DNA of 64,000 nucleotides, taken from contig CM038470.1 of the NCBI GenBank assembly GCA_021464415.1, forward strand, positions 32,416,122 through 32,480,121. Direction: 5' to 3'. This DNA is from Lonicera japonica. Its lineage: Eukaryota > Streptophyta > Magnoliopsida > Dipsacales > Caprifoliaceae. The notes beneath the pieces were generated by a model, which worked only from the letters and a program-made list of their open reading frames with translations, did not search any database and was not told the origin of the DNA. The position numbers and the translations under genes were made by a program. This document shows positions 1 to 11,816 of the stretch, piece by piece; the stretch's first letter is position 1, and each line of letters begins with the position of its first letter.

Positions 1-759
1 TTATGGCTCTCTCTCTATTTTATACAAACCCGCTAGGTGGGATTAAGTAATTTTGGTGTTTAATAGGTCATAGATTTCAATGGAGTTTTGCTTAAAATAA
101 AAAATAAATAACATAGTTCAAGCATTGGAAAATAAGGGAAGTGGAGAGAATTGAGAGAAAGAACTTGGGAAAAGAATAGAAAGAAGAAAGTAGGATAAGA
201 AATAAAAAAGACAGCTTTAGCAACAAACTAAGAAAAAGGCACAAGGGTGAGTTTACAAGGATTTTTAGGTTAAAACTATTAGAGTTATAAAATTTTAGTG
301 GGGTTAAAAGATTAATTATGTGGGTGCATTTAAAATCACCCTTCTTAAAAGGGCATGAAACGGAATCTTTCTCATTTTTCTCTCACATGAGTTTGCTGCT
401 GGTATATATTGTGATTCTCTTTGTCTAATAGTATAAAAGTATTTATAGAACACAAAAAATATTCCTTCAAAAAGAAACACTCATACTTAATGCAGAAGTG
501 GTACATACTTTTGATCATATTGAAATTTTAACTAGTTTAGAGGGCAATTCACAATAACCATGTTCTCCTAAGATTAGCCCCAGCAAAAAAGGCTCATAAA
601 GGCTGTTTATCGTTGAGGATAAATATTGGGCTCATTGTTCTGCTGTTATAATTATAATAATGTACTTGTATCCGGTTTTAGTACAGTAATGCTTCTGACC
701 TTGATATGTTTTTTGGGAGATTTGAGGCAATTTGAAGCGGCAATTATCACGACATTCAT
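1..759. other. Non-coding AT-rich sequence with a dispersed repeat
   Basis: No gene is recognisable here. The part at about 235-345 (from the words gggtgagttta to gtgggtgcat) resembles 28633-28730, so a short dispersed element, possibly a MITE, is present in both places. Its ends were not resolved. Confidence 0.35.
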
Positions 760-869
760 TGAGGATCTTGAAAAAAAATTAATTTAATATCATGTGAGCT
801 ATCATCAGATATTAAACTAATAAGAACAGATACTACACCTGATCTTAGCCAAAAGGCCGAGAAAGATAT
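760..869 (-). pseudogene. U2: U2 snRNA relic with promoter but deleted body
   Basis: Read on the minus strand from 869, the sequence follows the plant U2 snRNA 5' end: the CTTTCTCGGCCTTTTGGC start, the GTAGTA branch-point recognition segment and the TTAATATCTGAT stem are all present. The stem-loop after it is shortened (the GGGCCATCGGCCC hairpin is reduced), and after the T-run the SmB site and stem-loops III and IV are absent; only a short remnant (ATCCTCAA) follows. U2 is normally about 196 nt and pairs with the intron branch point in the spliceosome. The promoter elements upstream are well kept, so this looks like a once-real gene that lost its 3' half. A working product is unlikely. Confidence 0.8.
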
Positions 870-892
870 GCTTTAGTTGTCTCTTCGTCTTC

Positions 893-947
893 CTTTTATA
901 GATCAAGGTACTGCGCATCATTCATTCTTCTCACACCGATGTGGTAC
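893..947 (-). promoter_or_regulatory. Plant snRNA promoter (USE and TATA) of the U2 relic
   Basis: On the minus strand, 937-947 reads GTACCACATCG, 10 of 11 matches to the plant snRNA upstream sequence element RTCCCACATCG, at about -68 to -78 from the U2 5' end. 893-900 reads TATAAAAG at about -24 to -31. The spacing between the two boxes fits a Pol II type plant snRNA gene. Confidence 0.75.
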
Positions 948-959
948 TGCGTAGCATTC

Positions 960-1390
960 ATTCTTATATTTTTTTTCCAAAAAATATTCCATAAGTAGTA
1001 AAAAAATTACAAATCCAAGGAGGAGCGATTAATGGTGGAAAAAAGTAGTATAAAAAAACTATCACTGGAAAAAGATTTGGACTTTAAGCTTAGTGGTTGA
1101 AAGTTTTAGTGTTCGCACTAGGCACCAAGGTTTGCATCAAGGTTTGCATCCAGCCCCCTTTGTTGAAAAACTCAAATTATCCATCACATGTAAGAAAAAA
1201 AGTTATCACTAATAAACTTCTCTAAAATGTCATGGTTTAATTTGTCCATCAAAACATAAACTACTCCCCCTAATATGCATGGGCAGATAAAAAGTTAGAC
1301 AAATAGTTAAAATTTCCATTATTACTCACTCCACAGAGATCTTTGTTCTACTTAGACCTTCACTTTTTAAAAAAGCAAAAATATTTTAGA
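960..1390 (+). repeat. snRNA-unit segmental duplication, copy 1, left part
   Basis: This stretch is paralogous to 11555-11811 plus 13401-13523 plus 14391-14505 (shared words include aaatccaaggaggagcgatt, gttgaaaaactcaaattatcc and the run ending in ttaaaatttcca). It continues beyond LTR element A at 8102. The other copy lacks element A here, so it supplies the empty-site sequence. A diverged U2 5' end begins at about 1337. Confidence 0.8.
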
Positions 1391-1395
1391 CATTA

Positions 1396-4300
1396 TTTGT
1401 CTCCCCAAATCTCATTATAGGGTTTCAATCCCCGAATCACGGATGTCGTTGCTCATAACAACGAGTGTAGTGTAAAATTTATAAATTCAAAAAAATATTC
1501 GTAAGTATTACTCATTTTTAAAATGGTATGAGTAAAAAGAATATAAAAAAAAGAAAGTGTATCTTAGACTTTTTACAAAAATTCGGCATAGTCTCCTCTA
1601 TTTTATGAATAGCCAAAACCTTTTTATACTCATCAAATCTTTGCTCAAACAAACACAATCATTAAAAAAAAAGTCCATCCTAGTCCAGCCATGTTGTAGT
1701 AAAGTAGTCAATTAATTTGTACAACTCATTTAAAACTCTAAACACAACTTGATTACATATTTCAAAGTAAATTCTTTAACTTGATACAATACAACTCAAA
1801 TTAAATAAATAAGACAAATTACTAAGTCCAAGCAAACTAAGTTGTTAAGTCGTGGATAACTACTAAGTATCTAAGTCATCAGAGGCAGCTAGATATACCA
1901 TACGCGCCATCCCATGAATGTACCTGCAAAACTGATTGGAAAATGGGAATGAGCCAAACACGGGCTCAATGGGAACTATATGATTTGAAAATATACATAG
2001 TAATACACATGCAATGTGCTATATCAATATAATAAGGAAGCCATATGTATATCATATACATATAAGTAGTACCCATCTGAAAATATAATGAAAATTAGGA
2101 TATGTGCAATACAAACCAAGTGATGTCCCAAGCCCAAAGGCTAAAATCGTATTATCAAAATACGATATGAAAGGAAAGAAATACCACCAAGGTATAAATA
2201 TATCAATAGTAGGCGCTAGTCTTATACCACTGTATGATACCTGCTACTCTGTCCATTTACAGGACATGTGTAGCTGGTAGCTCGAATCTGCCCAATTACA
2301 TTCCGTCTACGAGAACAATAATGTAACCGATATTTCGAACATGTCCCAGATACGTTCCATCCATAAGAACAATAGTAGTATGGTTGCCATGGCTAAGTCT
2401 TCTTATAGGACGTAATAGGTCAACAATATTTAATAATCTAATGTGCATAGTATACCTCCCATAGTTACGTCCTCCTATAGGACATCTAGTGACAAGCCTG
2501 CTGTGACACCCCAAATCCCGTTTAAAGATTTTCATCTCCAGGATCGGTTTGTAATTGGTACCGTACGTTGACGGTGGTTGATATTAAAATTTTACAAATT
2601 AATAATTAGTTAAATATATTTTTCAAGAAATTACTCATTTTATAAAACGGTATGAGTAAAATAAATAAAATAAACACATGAATGTGTATCTTAGATTTTT
2701 CAAAAAAAATCGACATGGTCTCCTCTGTTTTACCAATATCCAAGACCAATATAAGTGCTCCATCATATCATTTCTCGAATAAAACTCAACCACAATATTC
2801 ATAACAAATAATAAAGTCTACTACATTAATGTAGTTCTCAAAGTAGTATATAATCAGCTACAATTTACCATAATTAATAATACATTTCCTATTCAATTAC
2901 ATAAACTAATTATTAAACAGTATTTACTTAATACAAATAAAATTAACTTAAAGTTACACATAAAAGTCAAGTATCCCTCCAAGGGAGACTAACATGGTTT
3001 CGGGGTCATTAGAGATAACTAAATTTTAATGCATGCCAACCCAGAGAGTGTACTTGCAAAACTGTTTTGGAAAATGGGAGTGAGCCAAACACGGGCTCAG
3101 TGGAAACTATAAAAGTTTTTCTATAAAAATACAACTAGTCAAGCACACACCACATGCAATATCAAAGATAATAGAAAACCACGAGATGCATACAATTTAC
3201 TCCTTATATGTATACCACATACATATATATAGTACTATACCAAAATACTATAAAACCATATATAGAAACTAGTGATACATACTATGCACAACACATGATA
3301 TCTCCCCCCAAAGGAAATTAGTATACGTAAACCATATACGTAAAATATAATCCAAATCCAACCAAAGGATAATAAACAGGTATGGGCACCTATATATTTA
3401 CCATACGATATGTCCTCCCATAGGACTCGCATCTCACTTTTCATGGCTAGAACCATGAGGCAAGAGAGCCCGAAAATAAAATCGTCCTCCAAAGACGTAT
3501 AGTCAACCATCTAGGATTTAAATCTACTATGCACAATTAATAGCCCCCATGGCTCGGGTATTTCCGCTCCCATAGCGGGGACCCCCTACAATGGCCCACC
3601 TAGTGGTAAGCCTCCAAGGCTAAGTAATTCATGTAGCCACACAGGCTATGTCCCCCAAGGACAAATGTATCATGTAGCCACCAAGGCTAAGATAATAAGG
3701 GTAACTAACCAAATGGTACAATATGGTGCCAAATTATGAAAATATATAAATCTCAAACCAATTGAGATATTAAGTATATACGTGTCAAAAGCTAACCATT
3801 AGCTGTATAGAATTATACGTACACAATATATATATAGGAAAAATTTCAAGTAAGGACAAGACCTTACTGATTGGTCTTTTTTACGACGCTTTTGCGTCGT
3901 AAAAACATACCCCCAAGTGTTTTTACTACACAAAAGAGTCGTAAAAAGCCCCAATCCGCTGGACCTTACCAGAAATGCTCTGTATATATATATCAAAAGA
4001 AAGGAATGCGTAAATATACTTATGTATTCAAACTAGGTGGAAAAATCCATCAACGACAATAATATAACAATTTAAAGAAATATATCCATATATCTCATTC
4101 GATGCTCACGCCTTATATTATCAATTATCCCACCTTAATTAGCACAACTAGCTCATGACTTAAATCTCATAATTTATCTCTTTGCAATTAGTTCTATTAC
4201 TACAAGAGAGTTATATAAGACAATTATCTTATTCGATGTATATATGACAAGTGTATATCAAATAACCATAAAACTTTCAAGTTTACAACATCCATATCAC

Positions 4301-7300
4301 AACGATGTTCATAAGGCACATACATTTATCCCACCAAGTATTTTTGTGTAAAACTCCATGTACGGTCTCATTAGTCGTAATCCTTTTAGTGTGATTTTTA
4401 CTCAATAGTTATTACAAACTTCCCAATGCCTAGTGTAGCTCTTGGACATCATTCCCATGTGAGTAATAAGGTAATCGTACAAGAAACCCACAATTTTGCT
4501 TATATAATTTGTTTAGTAGAATCTAGTAAGCATTTTGCCGAAAAGTGGGTTTAGCCAAATCCTTAACATTTGTCAACAAGTGGCAAAAGTACTCTACAAC
4601 ATCATATTCACATAATATATGTAGTGGTATTCATGTATCAAACCCATCATATAAGCCATTTCTAGTTAAACCCACTTGTGTATAAATGGGTTTTTAGGTA
4701 AAATTTGGGGAAATCTTGTTTATTCATCAATTTAATTTATTAACCAACCAAAATTAACCTTTTATATCCATAAATTCCATAATTTATATCACTTGCACTT
4801 ATCATATGTATTATCTTAAAAACTAGTAGCAATAGTTAACGAATTTGGGATTTTTAGTCCAAATCATAAATTGGGTGTGTACAAACTGAATTGATTGTTG
4901 TTGGAGGTTATAATCAACATAAATAACAATATTATATCATCAATTAAAGGTTAAGAACACCCAAACCCAATGCATGCAATACAAACCCCAGGTTCTTAGC
5001 AAAATCCCCAAATTTCAAGTAAGAATCTAAGGCACACATAATGGTAAGAAAAACAACTTTTGTACTATTGTTCCCACCTGATTTGAAGCCTTAACATAAG
5101 TTTTGAGAAGGTTGATAATGATCTAGGTGGCTGGACAACTCCCATCCAAGCTCTCCAAGCTCCCATGGTGGTAGAATAAAGAGGAAGAAGATGAAAAGTG
5201 TAAAATATAGCTCAATATCTTGATCCTCATGTGAAAAAGTGATAAAATCACTACAAATCTCCCTCACAACCTCTCTCTCAAGCTCTGAATGTGTTCTCTC
5301 TGTTTATGATTGAATTTGCATGGGGTTTTGGGTGAAAAGGAGGATGCAAATGGGTTAAAACAAGTTGGGTCGGGTCAAACCCAATTGACCAAAGGTTTCT
5401 GGTGCACTATTCGTATTTTGGACATAACTTTTCATTCGGAACTCTGATTTGGATTATCTTTATATCAATGGAAAGAGGACTCGAAGAGCCATAACATTGA
5501 TTTTTCAGAGCTTCTCCAAATTATGGATGGATTAATGCCAAAATGCGTTGAATATGGTAGTATGCCAAAATATGCGGTAGTGTTCTAACATGATCAGATT
5601 TGGCTAATTGGCTTACTTCGCACACAGATCCGACCCACAAGAAGCATGAATTGAGTCTCGGTCAAAACATAAAAGTTGAAGAATGGATTAAAATATAACT
5701 AGTGACATAAATGGGGAGTCATTTGGACATCATATGAGGAAGTTATGGCCTTTTAAAGTTGGAGAAAAACTTATTTTGGTAAATACTAAATTCTCACCAT
5801 TAGATGACCAAATTCAACCACGGCCATTCGAAATGCATTTCAACCTTGTACACATATGTAATGTGATTAACATGACAAGCAGAAGTGTTTGGCTCATCAA
5901 AATATGTCCGAAACCAAATTCGAGTACCCAAAGCTATGTTTAAGGGTAAAACATAACTAAATGGCGATTAACACCTATAATTTGATAAGGACCATTCAAG
6001 TAGCAAAATGATCATCCATCCATATTTAATTAAGATATTGAAACATGATCGAGGTGTGGAACCCACATAATTCTACTCGGAACCAAAAATCACTAGCTAA
6101 AGCATGGTTATCCGATAAATCAAGCTTATAAAGGAAAATTAGTAAGTAAACTAAGCACGAAGTGTTACACCTTCCATAGGGTAATTTATAATAATAATAA
6201 TAATTACATTTAAGCAATCAAGGTATCTTGTCCAACTGGTATAACTATACTACCCAGTCATAGCGAAACCATATATAAAGTCTCAAAATCATATAATTAA
6301 GAAATCCCAAGCATATGAGATACATAAACAACCTTCCATGAGTGTAGAAATCTCATCAAATATCCCTCTAACATTATTAGTGCCAAAATCATAAGTAAAA
6401 TCCACAATTATCACTATTTATCAACATATATATATATATATATCCGTAATTTACGAAAATGTGGGTTTAAGCCATTTTATACTAATCACGAGTAACATCC
6501 AAATGATAGCCATTTACATATTTTTGGAAACCATTTTCATCATAAAACCTACATCAAATCCATCTATAATAGTGTACAACTAGTATTACGAAACCATTTA
6601 CACTATGGTGGGTTTTAGATCTAAGTATGTGAAACTATAACATGCAAGTGGAGATTTTGGCCTGATCGTCAAATTGAGGTTGTATTCAGTGTTTATACGT
6701 TAAAAGAAATCATAAATTGTAACCCCAAACCCATGCATGCAAGCCAATCAATATCCATACCAAAATTCTCAATTTGCTAGTAATAAAAACATATGGAACA
6801 AGCAAGACTTTGAAAAATAAGTTTAACACTAATGTTACCACCTCAATTTGAAGGTTTAACACAAGTTTGAGAAGATTGATGATGATCTACTTGCTGGAAT
6901 TTACACTCCTCCAAGAATCCCTAAGCTCCTCAAGGTGAATAAGATGAATGAGATGATGTAGATGAAGAATAATCGTGATTCTTGCTCAATCTTTAACCCG
7001 AGGTGAAAATCCTCGGAAATCTCCCCAAAATTCCCGCATATTCTCACTCTAGGGTTTTAAATTTGTGGTGTATTAATAATGCTCCATATTTGGGGATTTT
7101 TGAGTGTAAATGGAATAAAAATCAAGTCAAAGGGTCAAAAATTGTTCAAACCTGATTGATAAAAATTTTTGTTGCATTATTCTTATTTTGGGCATAACTT
7201 TTCACTCCGAGCTTCAATTGATGCACTATTTTTTCCTAATTAAAGCAAAATTAGAGCTTTACAACTTTTGTTTCAGGAGGTTTTTCTAAATTCCCAACAT

Positions 7301-8096
7301 ATTGGAATCATAAATTTGTCAAAAATAGCAGTCTGCTAAAATATTTTATGCTTCATTTTCTGATGCAAGCAGATTTTAGTTAATTTGCTTACTTTGCACA
7401 TAGTTATGACCTACGATGAGTGTGAATTGAGTCTCAATCAAAAAACGAAAGTTGTAGAATGGACAAAAATCTAACTAGTGGAACAAACATGGAGTTATTT
7501 TCTTATCGTATGAGAAAGTTATGACCTTTCAAAGTTAGGGAAAAACTCATTTTGTTGATAAGGTCAATTTTTCACCGTTGGCCTACCAAATTCAACCACG
7601 ACTTTCCGAATTGCATTTCAACTATACACTTATATGTAATATCACTAATGTTACATGTAAGAAGTGTTGAATACACATAAAGATGCCCGAAATCAAAAAC
7701 AATTACCCAAATCAAGGTTAGTGATAGAAATGTGACTAAGGAGCGATTGGACGTCCAAAATCCATTCGAATAATCCGAATTGCGTTGTGACTATACACAC
7801 ACGTATTATATGTAATAGGACCTTTGGTATATGTCTGTATTATAAAAGTATGCTCATAATGAAATTTGACCACTCAAAGCCACAAAGGAGAATAAATCAC
7901 GCCAAAAAACGGTTTAACATCTCAATACTCAACTGGGCCATCCGATACATGGTGCAATTATGCACTCAAGTCTAATCAAACTAATTGGATGTGAAGGAGG
8001 TGTTCGAACAATAAAAATCATCCTGAGTCTAGAACTCACTACCCAAAGTGCAACTAGGGGGAGGATTTATCAGGTAGTGGAGGCTCGGGTGCTACA
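1396..8096 (+). mobile_element. Long solo LTR A, with LTR B nested inside
   Basis: The element begins with a mutated terminus (TTTGTCTCCCC, aligning base for base with TGTGACACCCC of copy B) and ends in GCTACA. It is flanked by the 5-bp target duplication CATTA (1391-1395 and 8097-8101). The paralogous locus near 14505 (cgtta) is the empty site. Without the nested copy it is about 3.0 kb. Long LTRs starting TGTGACACCCCAAATC are common in Tekay/Del-type chromoviruses; that family label is an inference, because no internal domain is present. It is a solo LTR and has no coding capacity. Confidence 0.8.
2502..6169 (+). mobile_element. Solo LTR B of the same family, nested in LTR A
   Basis: It starts TGTGACACCCCAAATCCC and ends AGTGTTACA. 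The flanks are CCTGC (2497-2501) and CCTTC (6170-6174), a 4/5 target-site match. LTR A sequence resumes on each side: words shared with B itself (cacgggctca, gagtgtacttgcaaaactg, ggtttaacacaagtttgagaag) are found both left and right of the insertion. At 3668 bp it is longer than A without its insert (about 3.03 kb). No coding domain was seen. Confidence 0.8.
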
Positions 8097-8487
8097 CATT
8101 AGCCGTCATCAGCTCACACAATATTAAATAAACGTATGCCTTGTTATTGAGATCCTCAAGCGCCGTGTTTTTGGGTCTCCCTTTTTCATGATTTGTTTGT
8201 TGATGTCAAAGTTTTACCTCTTAATAGTGTCTCAATAACCTTTTGTAGTTGAGTGCTACATGTGATTAAAATTTATCTAATAAAAATTAGTATAAATAAA
8301 TTAAAATTCAGCACCTTTTTTCAGTCTCTAATTCTTATTGCTTTTTTTTGGGGTCACCCATTTTCGTGATTTGTTAATTGCTTTTTTGGGGTTCTATCCA
8401 AATTAATTAGACAAGATTCTTTAATACAAAATCTCTCAAGTATTGTGTCAATCTAATGCTATTTTGCTTTGTTGCAAGGCTGTTATT

Positions 8488-8538
8488 GTCTCACATCGAA
8501 ATGTATGAGAGGGAAGGTGAAATATAGTGTATAGAATA
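8488..8538 (+). promoter_or_regulatory. snRNA promoter of the U1 relic
   Basis: 8488-8498 reads GTCTCACATCG, one mismatch to the plant USE. A TATA-like TGTATAGAAT follows at about 8529-8538, with the U1 5' end at 8561. The USE-to-TATA spacing equals that of the better conserved copy at 14995. Confidence 0.65.
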
Positions 8539-8560
8539 GAATGTAGTACCATGTTATAAC

Positions 8561-8701
8561 ATACTTACCTAGATGGGGTCGATGGGTGATCAAGAAGGCC
8601 TATGGCCTAGGTTAGTAACCTCCATTGCACTTTCGAGGGGTGCTCGCCTAAGGTCTACCCAAGTGATGGAACCTACATCATAATTTGTGGCAGTGGGGGC
8701 A
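8561..8701 (+). pseudogene. U1: U1 snRNA relic lacking stem-loop IV
   Basis: U1 pairs with the intron 5' splice site. From 8561 the sequence follows plant U1: the ATACTTACCT end, stem-loop I with GATCAAGAAGG, the ATTGCAC U1A-binding loop, GCCTAAGGTCT and the Sm site AATTTGTGG. It departs at about 8701, right after AGTGGGGGC, so the 3' terminal stem-loop and 3' box are missing. The base after ATACTTACCT is A instead of the usual G. Upstream lie a one-mismatch USE and a weak TATA. It belongs to the U2-U1 tandem unit and is probably a pseudogene. Confidence 0.8.
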
Positions 8702-9230
8702 CAAATTTTAGTTGAACACCAGGACAATAATTATTTTCTCTTGCAAAGAATTATATAATCATTTTTTTTCTAAAATGCCTTGCCATTAAAATAAATGGAA
8801 AAATAAATTGTAAAAGAGCTATATTTCCATTTAGGGACATTGTATCCAAGTTGGTGCCATGCCTATTATGCAACTGGACATGGTGCATCCAAGCTAAATT
8901 TTGGTAGGGTCTCTCTTTTTATAGAGATAGTTTCGGTTAAAATGTGTTTATTTAATTTATTTATTTTTGCAATTGTTGAAGTGTCGTGGTAACTTTTTAT
9001 CGTAAAAAGGGTTTGCATCATACCAACTAAGTGATTCACAACCTTCATTTAGATTTGTGAATGGAAGAGTTGTCGATATAATCTTTGAACCTTTGATTTT
9101 GTTATCAATGAATGCAATTTTGGCGCTGGCGTTGTTGAATTTGTGAATAATTTAAGTAATAGATATCAACCTTTGATTTCTTTGATTTACGTTACTTACT
9201 CTTTTATACATTACTTGTTCCATTCTTTCT

Positions 9231-9819
9231 CCAAAATCATGGATGTATAACAACAATCAGTGATTCAGAGGTCATTGTTCAAGAACATATGCTCCTACCT
9301 TTCTGGATCTAATAGAAGGTATTTCAATATCATAAAAGAAGCCGAACCTCACATATAAGAGTGCGGTCCTTTGAAATATCAAGCATTTCAAGAGCTATAA
9401 AGTAGGGGTCCGGGAATGGTTTGGCGCGGTTGCGGTTGTTCCTAAGAATAACACATTGAAAGAAATGGACATTCCGAAAATTGAAATCAGCCACCCTTTT
9501 CAAACCTCAATCTTCGATCCATTTCCTCAATTGTTTTACCCATTCCTTCACCATTCCGTAATTTCCCACCAAATAACTTGTAAAATGCAAGCTTCAAATG
9601 TTTTAAAACAATTAAGAAACTGGAAAGAACAATAACACACTTTATTTATGTTTGAACTTTTTGTAGAAACTAATGTAGCTCCAATCAGACAAAACAAAAG
9701 ATAGACAAACATTAAAATGCATGTCTCTACAAGTTCAATTGATTGGTGTCACATCAGTTTGTACAAATTTGTTTTTATAGAAACGGTGCAAGGCAAGCAA
9801 TTTCCAAATGGAAATTTAC
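9231..9819. other. No recognisable feature
   Basis: AT-rich sequence between the snRNA unit and the phosphatase relic. I looked for exon 3 onward of the phosphatase on the minus strand and saw nothing resembling it. Confidence 0.5.
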
Positions 9820-10559
9820 CTCCTAAACATAGCTTCCTTGTCATCCACAAATTTTTTACCATGTTCGAGATCATTAGGGAAATTAAAACCAGCAATATCA
9901 GCACTATGCTTCCCAGCAATTAATTGCTCGATATAGAACTCTTCCACGATTGGAGCCCTATCATTGAAGCCTATCTGTAAACAGCCCACCTTTGTTTAAT
10001 TTAACAATAGGTTCATTTGCCACGTAGGCCCCATTTCTTTAGTTTAACTTGGGTGAAAGTGAATTATTACGTTAAAAATATTTCACTTTCATTGTGAACC
10101 AAACGTGGCCTCTTTTGATATGGGTGAAAATGAAATATTTATCAACTATACACATTTGTTTCGTTTCAACTATGCTATATAGTAGCCGAAGAATACTTCA
10201 CTTTCATTGTGAACCAAACAGAGGCCTCGTTTGACCACTTTCATTGTGAATCAAATGGGAGCATAAAGTAATAGAGAAGAGTACTATAAATAACGAGGCA
10301 AACGGGAGCATAAAATAATAAAGAAGAGTACCATAAATCACGAGGGTAGTGTGGAAATGATGGAGAAAATAGATTGCTAATTAAGTCGGAAGAAAATGAA
10401 AACCTCTTGAAGCATTTTGCGTAAAGCTTCAAAATAGATAGGATCCAAATCATATAGAGTTCCATCGACGTCGAATAGTGCTGCTTCAAGAGGAGCAAGG
10501 ACAGAGAGGGAAGAACATGTGTTGCTTACACACAAAGTACTAATCAATTCAATAGCCAT
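9820..10559 (-). pseudogene. Sgpp-like HAD phosphatase, exons 1-2 only
   Basis: Exon 1 (10559-10404) encodes 52 residues ending LAPLEAALFDVDGTL and then MLQE; DVDGT is the HAD nucleophile motif I. Donor GT is at 10403-10402. Exon 2 (9974-9820) opens in the same phase with IGFN and carries GKH and FPNDLEHGKKF, then a GT donor. The order and phase match the plant Sgpp-type sugar-phosphate phosphatase (QEIGFN...GKHN). No later exon is visible, so the other HAD motifs and most of the fold are missing. A foldback MITE sits in intron 1. The reading frame of both exons is still open, which suggests a fairly recent truncation or gene-fragment capture. The gene family is confident; function is not expected. 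Confidence 0.8.
9996..10115 (-). mobile_element. Foldback MITE-like repeat in the phosphatase intron
   Basis: It shares its layout with 25683-25800 on the opposite strand: GTTTGGTTCA, then GTGAAAGTGAAAT, an AT-rich loop, and ATTTCACTTTCACCCAAGTTAAAC. Similar words (ccaaacagaggcctcg) recur to 10260, so another partial copy probably adjoins it. Family and target duplication are unresolved. Confidence 0.5.
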
Positions 10560-10665
10560 TACTACATCATCTCAAACTAAAGACTCTGACTAATTGCTTG
10601 CACACGAGGGCTTTTTTTTTTCAAAGGAAATATAATGAAAAACTCGTGATTTACTTTTACAAAGG

Positions 10666-10850
10666 TTTTTTTCCATTTTGCTACACGCTAAGATCAAGTG
10701 TATTATCTGTTCTTATCAGTTTAATATCTTATATGTGAGCCATTGGCTCATATGATATTAAATTAATTTTTTTAGGGGGAGGATCCACCACAATAGCTTG
10801 CTATTAGGATCCTCAAGTGTCGCTCTTGCGTTGCACTACTGTAAATTAGG
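10666..10850 (+). pseudogene. U2: Near full-length U2 snRNA relic without promoter
   Basis: From AGATCAAGTG (10691) to about 10850 it follows plant U2 closely, including the GTGAGCCATTGGCTCAT hairpin, ATATTAAATTAATTTTTTTAGGGGGAGG (Sm region) and the CAATAGCTTGCTATT stem with CCTCAAG. The first 25 nt are poorly conserved, and the branch-point segment reads GTATTA where U2 has GTAGTA. No USE is seen at -70. It is the reverse of the relic at 760-869, which has a promoter but no 3' half. It is likely a processed or truncated pseudogene. Confidence 0.8.
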
Positions 10851-11554
10851 TATTATCCTTTTGTAGTAGAAGATGTTTGCATTAGGTGATGTTTGCATTG
10901 ACCTAATGCATTTCCAAATGCAAATATCATAGGGAATGTGTTTTCTTCCCTGTCCTCTTTGCTTGAAGTTCCAAAGACTTGTTCCGTGGTTTTCTTGGAG
11001 AAGTTAACTTTCATTAATAGTAAGAAGTTGATCTTATATCTAGAGGCGGAGCTAGAAATTTATTCAATGAGGAGCAAAATTCAAAGTACACAAAAACATA
11101 TTTTAAGTATAATTTTATCGCAAACTCAATGGCATTAATAGTAACATTTCATACAACTCAAAGTCTAAAATATCCAATGTGAAGTAAATTATAATTAATA
11201 TTAAAATGTAAATCTAATTGTTGGAAAAAATGAGTATAAAAACACTTTTCAAGCCGATTTGAGAGTAATTTTGAGTAGGACTTCCGCCTTGGTTGTGAAA
11301 GGTTATTATATATTTATATTCTCCTCCATGAGTACATTGAAATTGTATATTTGTTTGCTCAAAACGATTATTAGGTGAATGAGAAATTGTCTCACAAAAT
11401 GAGCTACTTGAGATGAAAAAATTGAATGGGAGAAAGGGAGTCCCACATTGAAACTTTGTTGAAAAATTAATGGGTTTATAAGGGATCACCTCTTATAATC
11501 TTCAATTATTCACACTTACATACCCTGAAGTTTCAAGTTCTACACATAGGTCCT
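10851..11554. other. No recognisable feature
   Basis: AT-rich sequence with short spurious ORFs on both strands. No motif of a known protein, RNA or transposon end was identified. Confidence 0.5.
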
Positions 11555-11816
11555 TATATATATATATATTTTTTGTTTCTAAAAAAATACTCTATATGTA
11601 GTAAAAAATTTCCAAATCCAAGGAGGAGCGATTGCCCCCCCCCTGCCCCTACCTGCATTTGTCCCTGCCTATGTGTTAGTACTTCATCTCAAGCTAATTA
11701 GATTAATCGTGAAAAAAAGTAGTATAAGAAACTATCACATGAAAAAGATCTTAGCTTAAGCCCAATGGTTGACAATTAGAGTCTTTGCTTTAGGCATCTA
11801 CGTTTGCATCCCACCC

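Larger units (their letters stand above)
1337..8175 (+). pseudogene. U2: Diverged U2 snRNA relic split by LTR element A
   Basis: 1337-1390 corresponds to the weakly U2-like 5' segment at 14450-14505. 8102-8170 carries the better conserved U2 3' words (catcagctcacacaatattaaat, then attgagatcctcaagcg). Rejoined across the 1396-8096 insertion, the two pieces match the uninterrupted relic at 14450-14575. Much of the Sm region is deleted. It sits about 400 bp upstream of a U1 relic in the same orientation, as in the second copy. Confidence 0.6.
8102..9230 (+). repeat. snRNA-unit segmental duplication, copy 1, right part
   Basis: Paralogous to 14506-15418 plus 15789-15839 plus 16586-16805. It holds a U2 3' relic, then a U1 relic, then about 500 bp of shared 3' flank (words such as gtctctctttttatagagatag and gaatggaagagt). 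Relative to this copy, copy 2 carries a 370-bp insertion and the Cassandra element. Confidence 0.8.
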
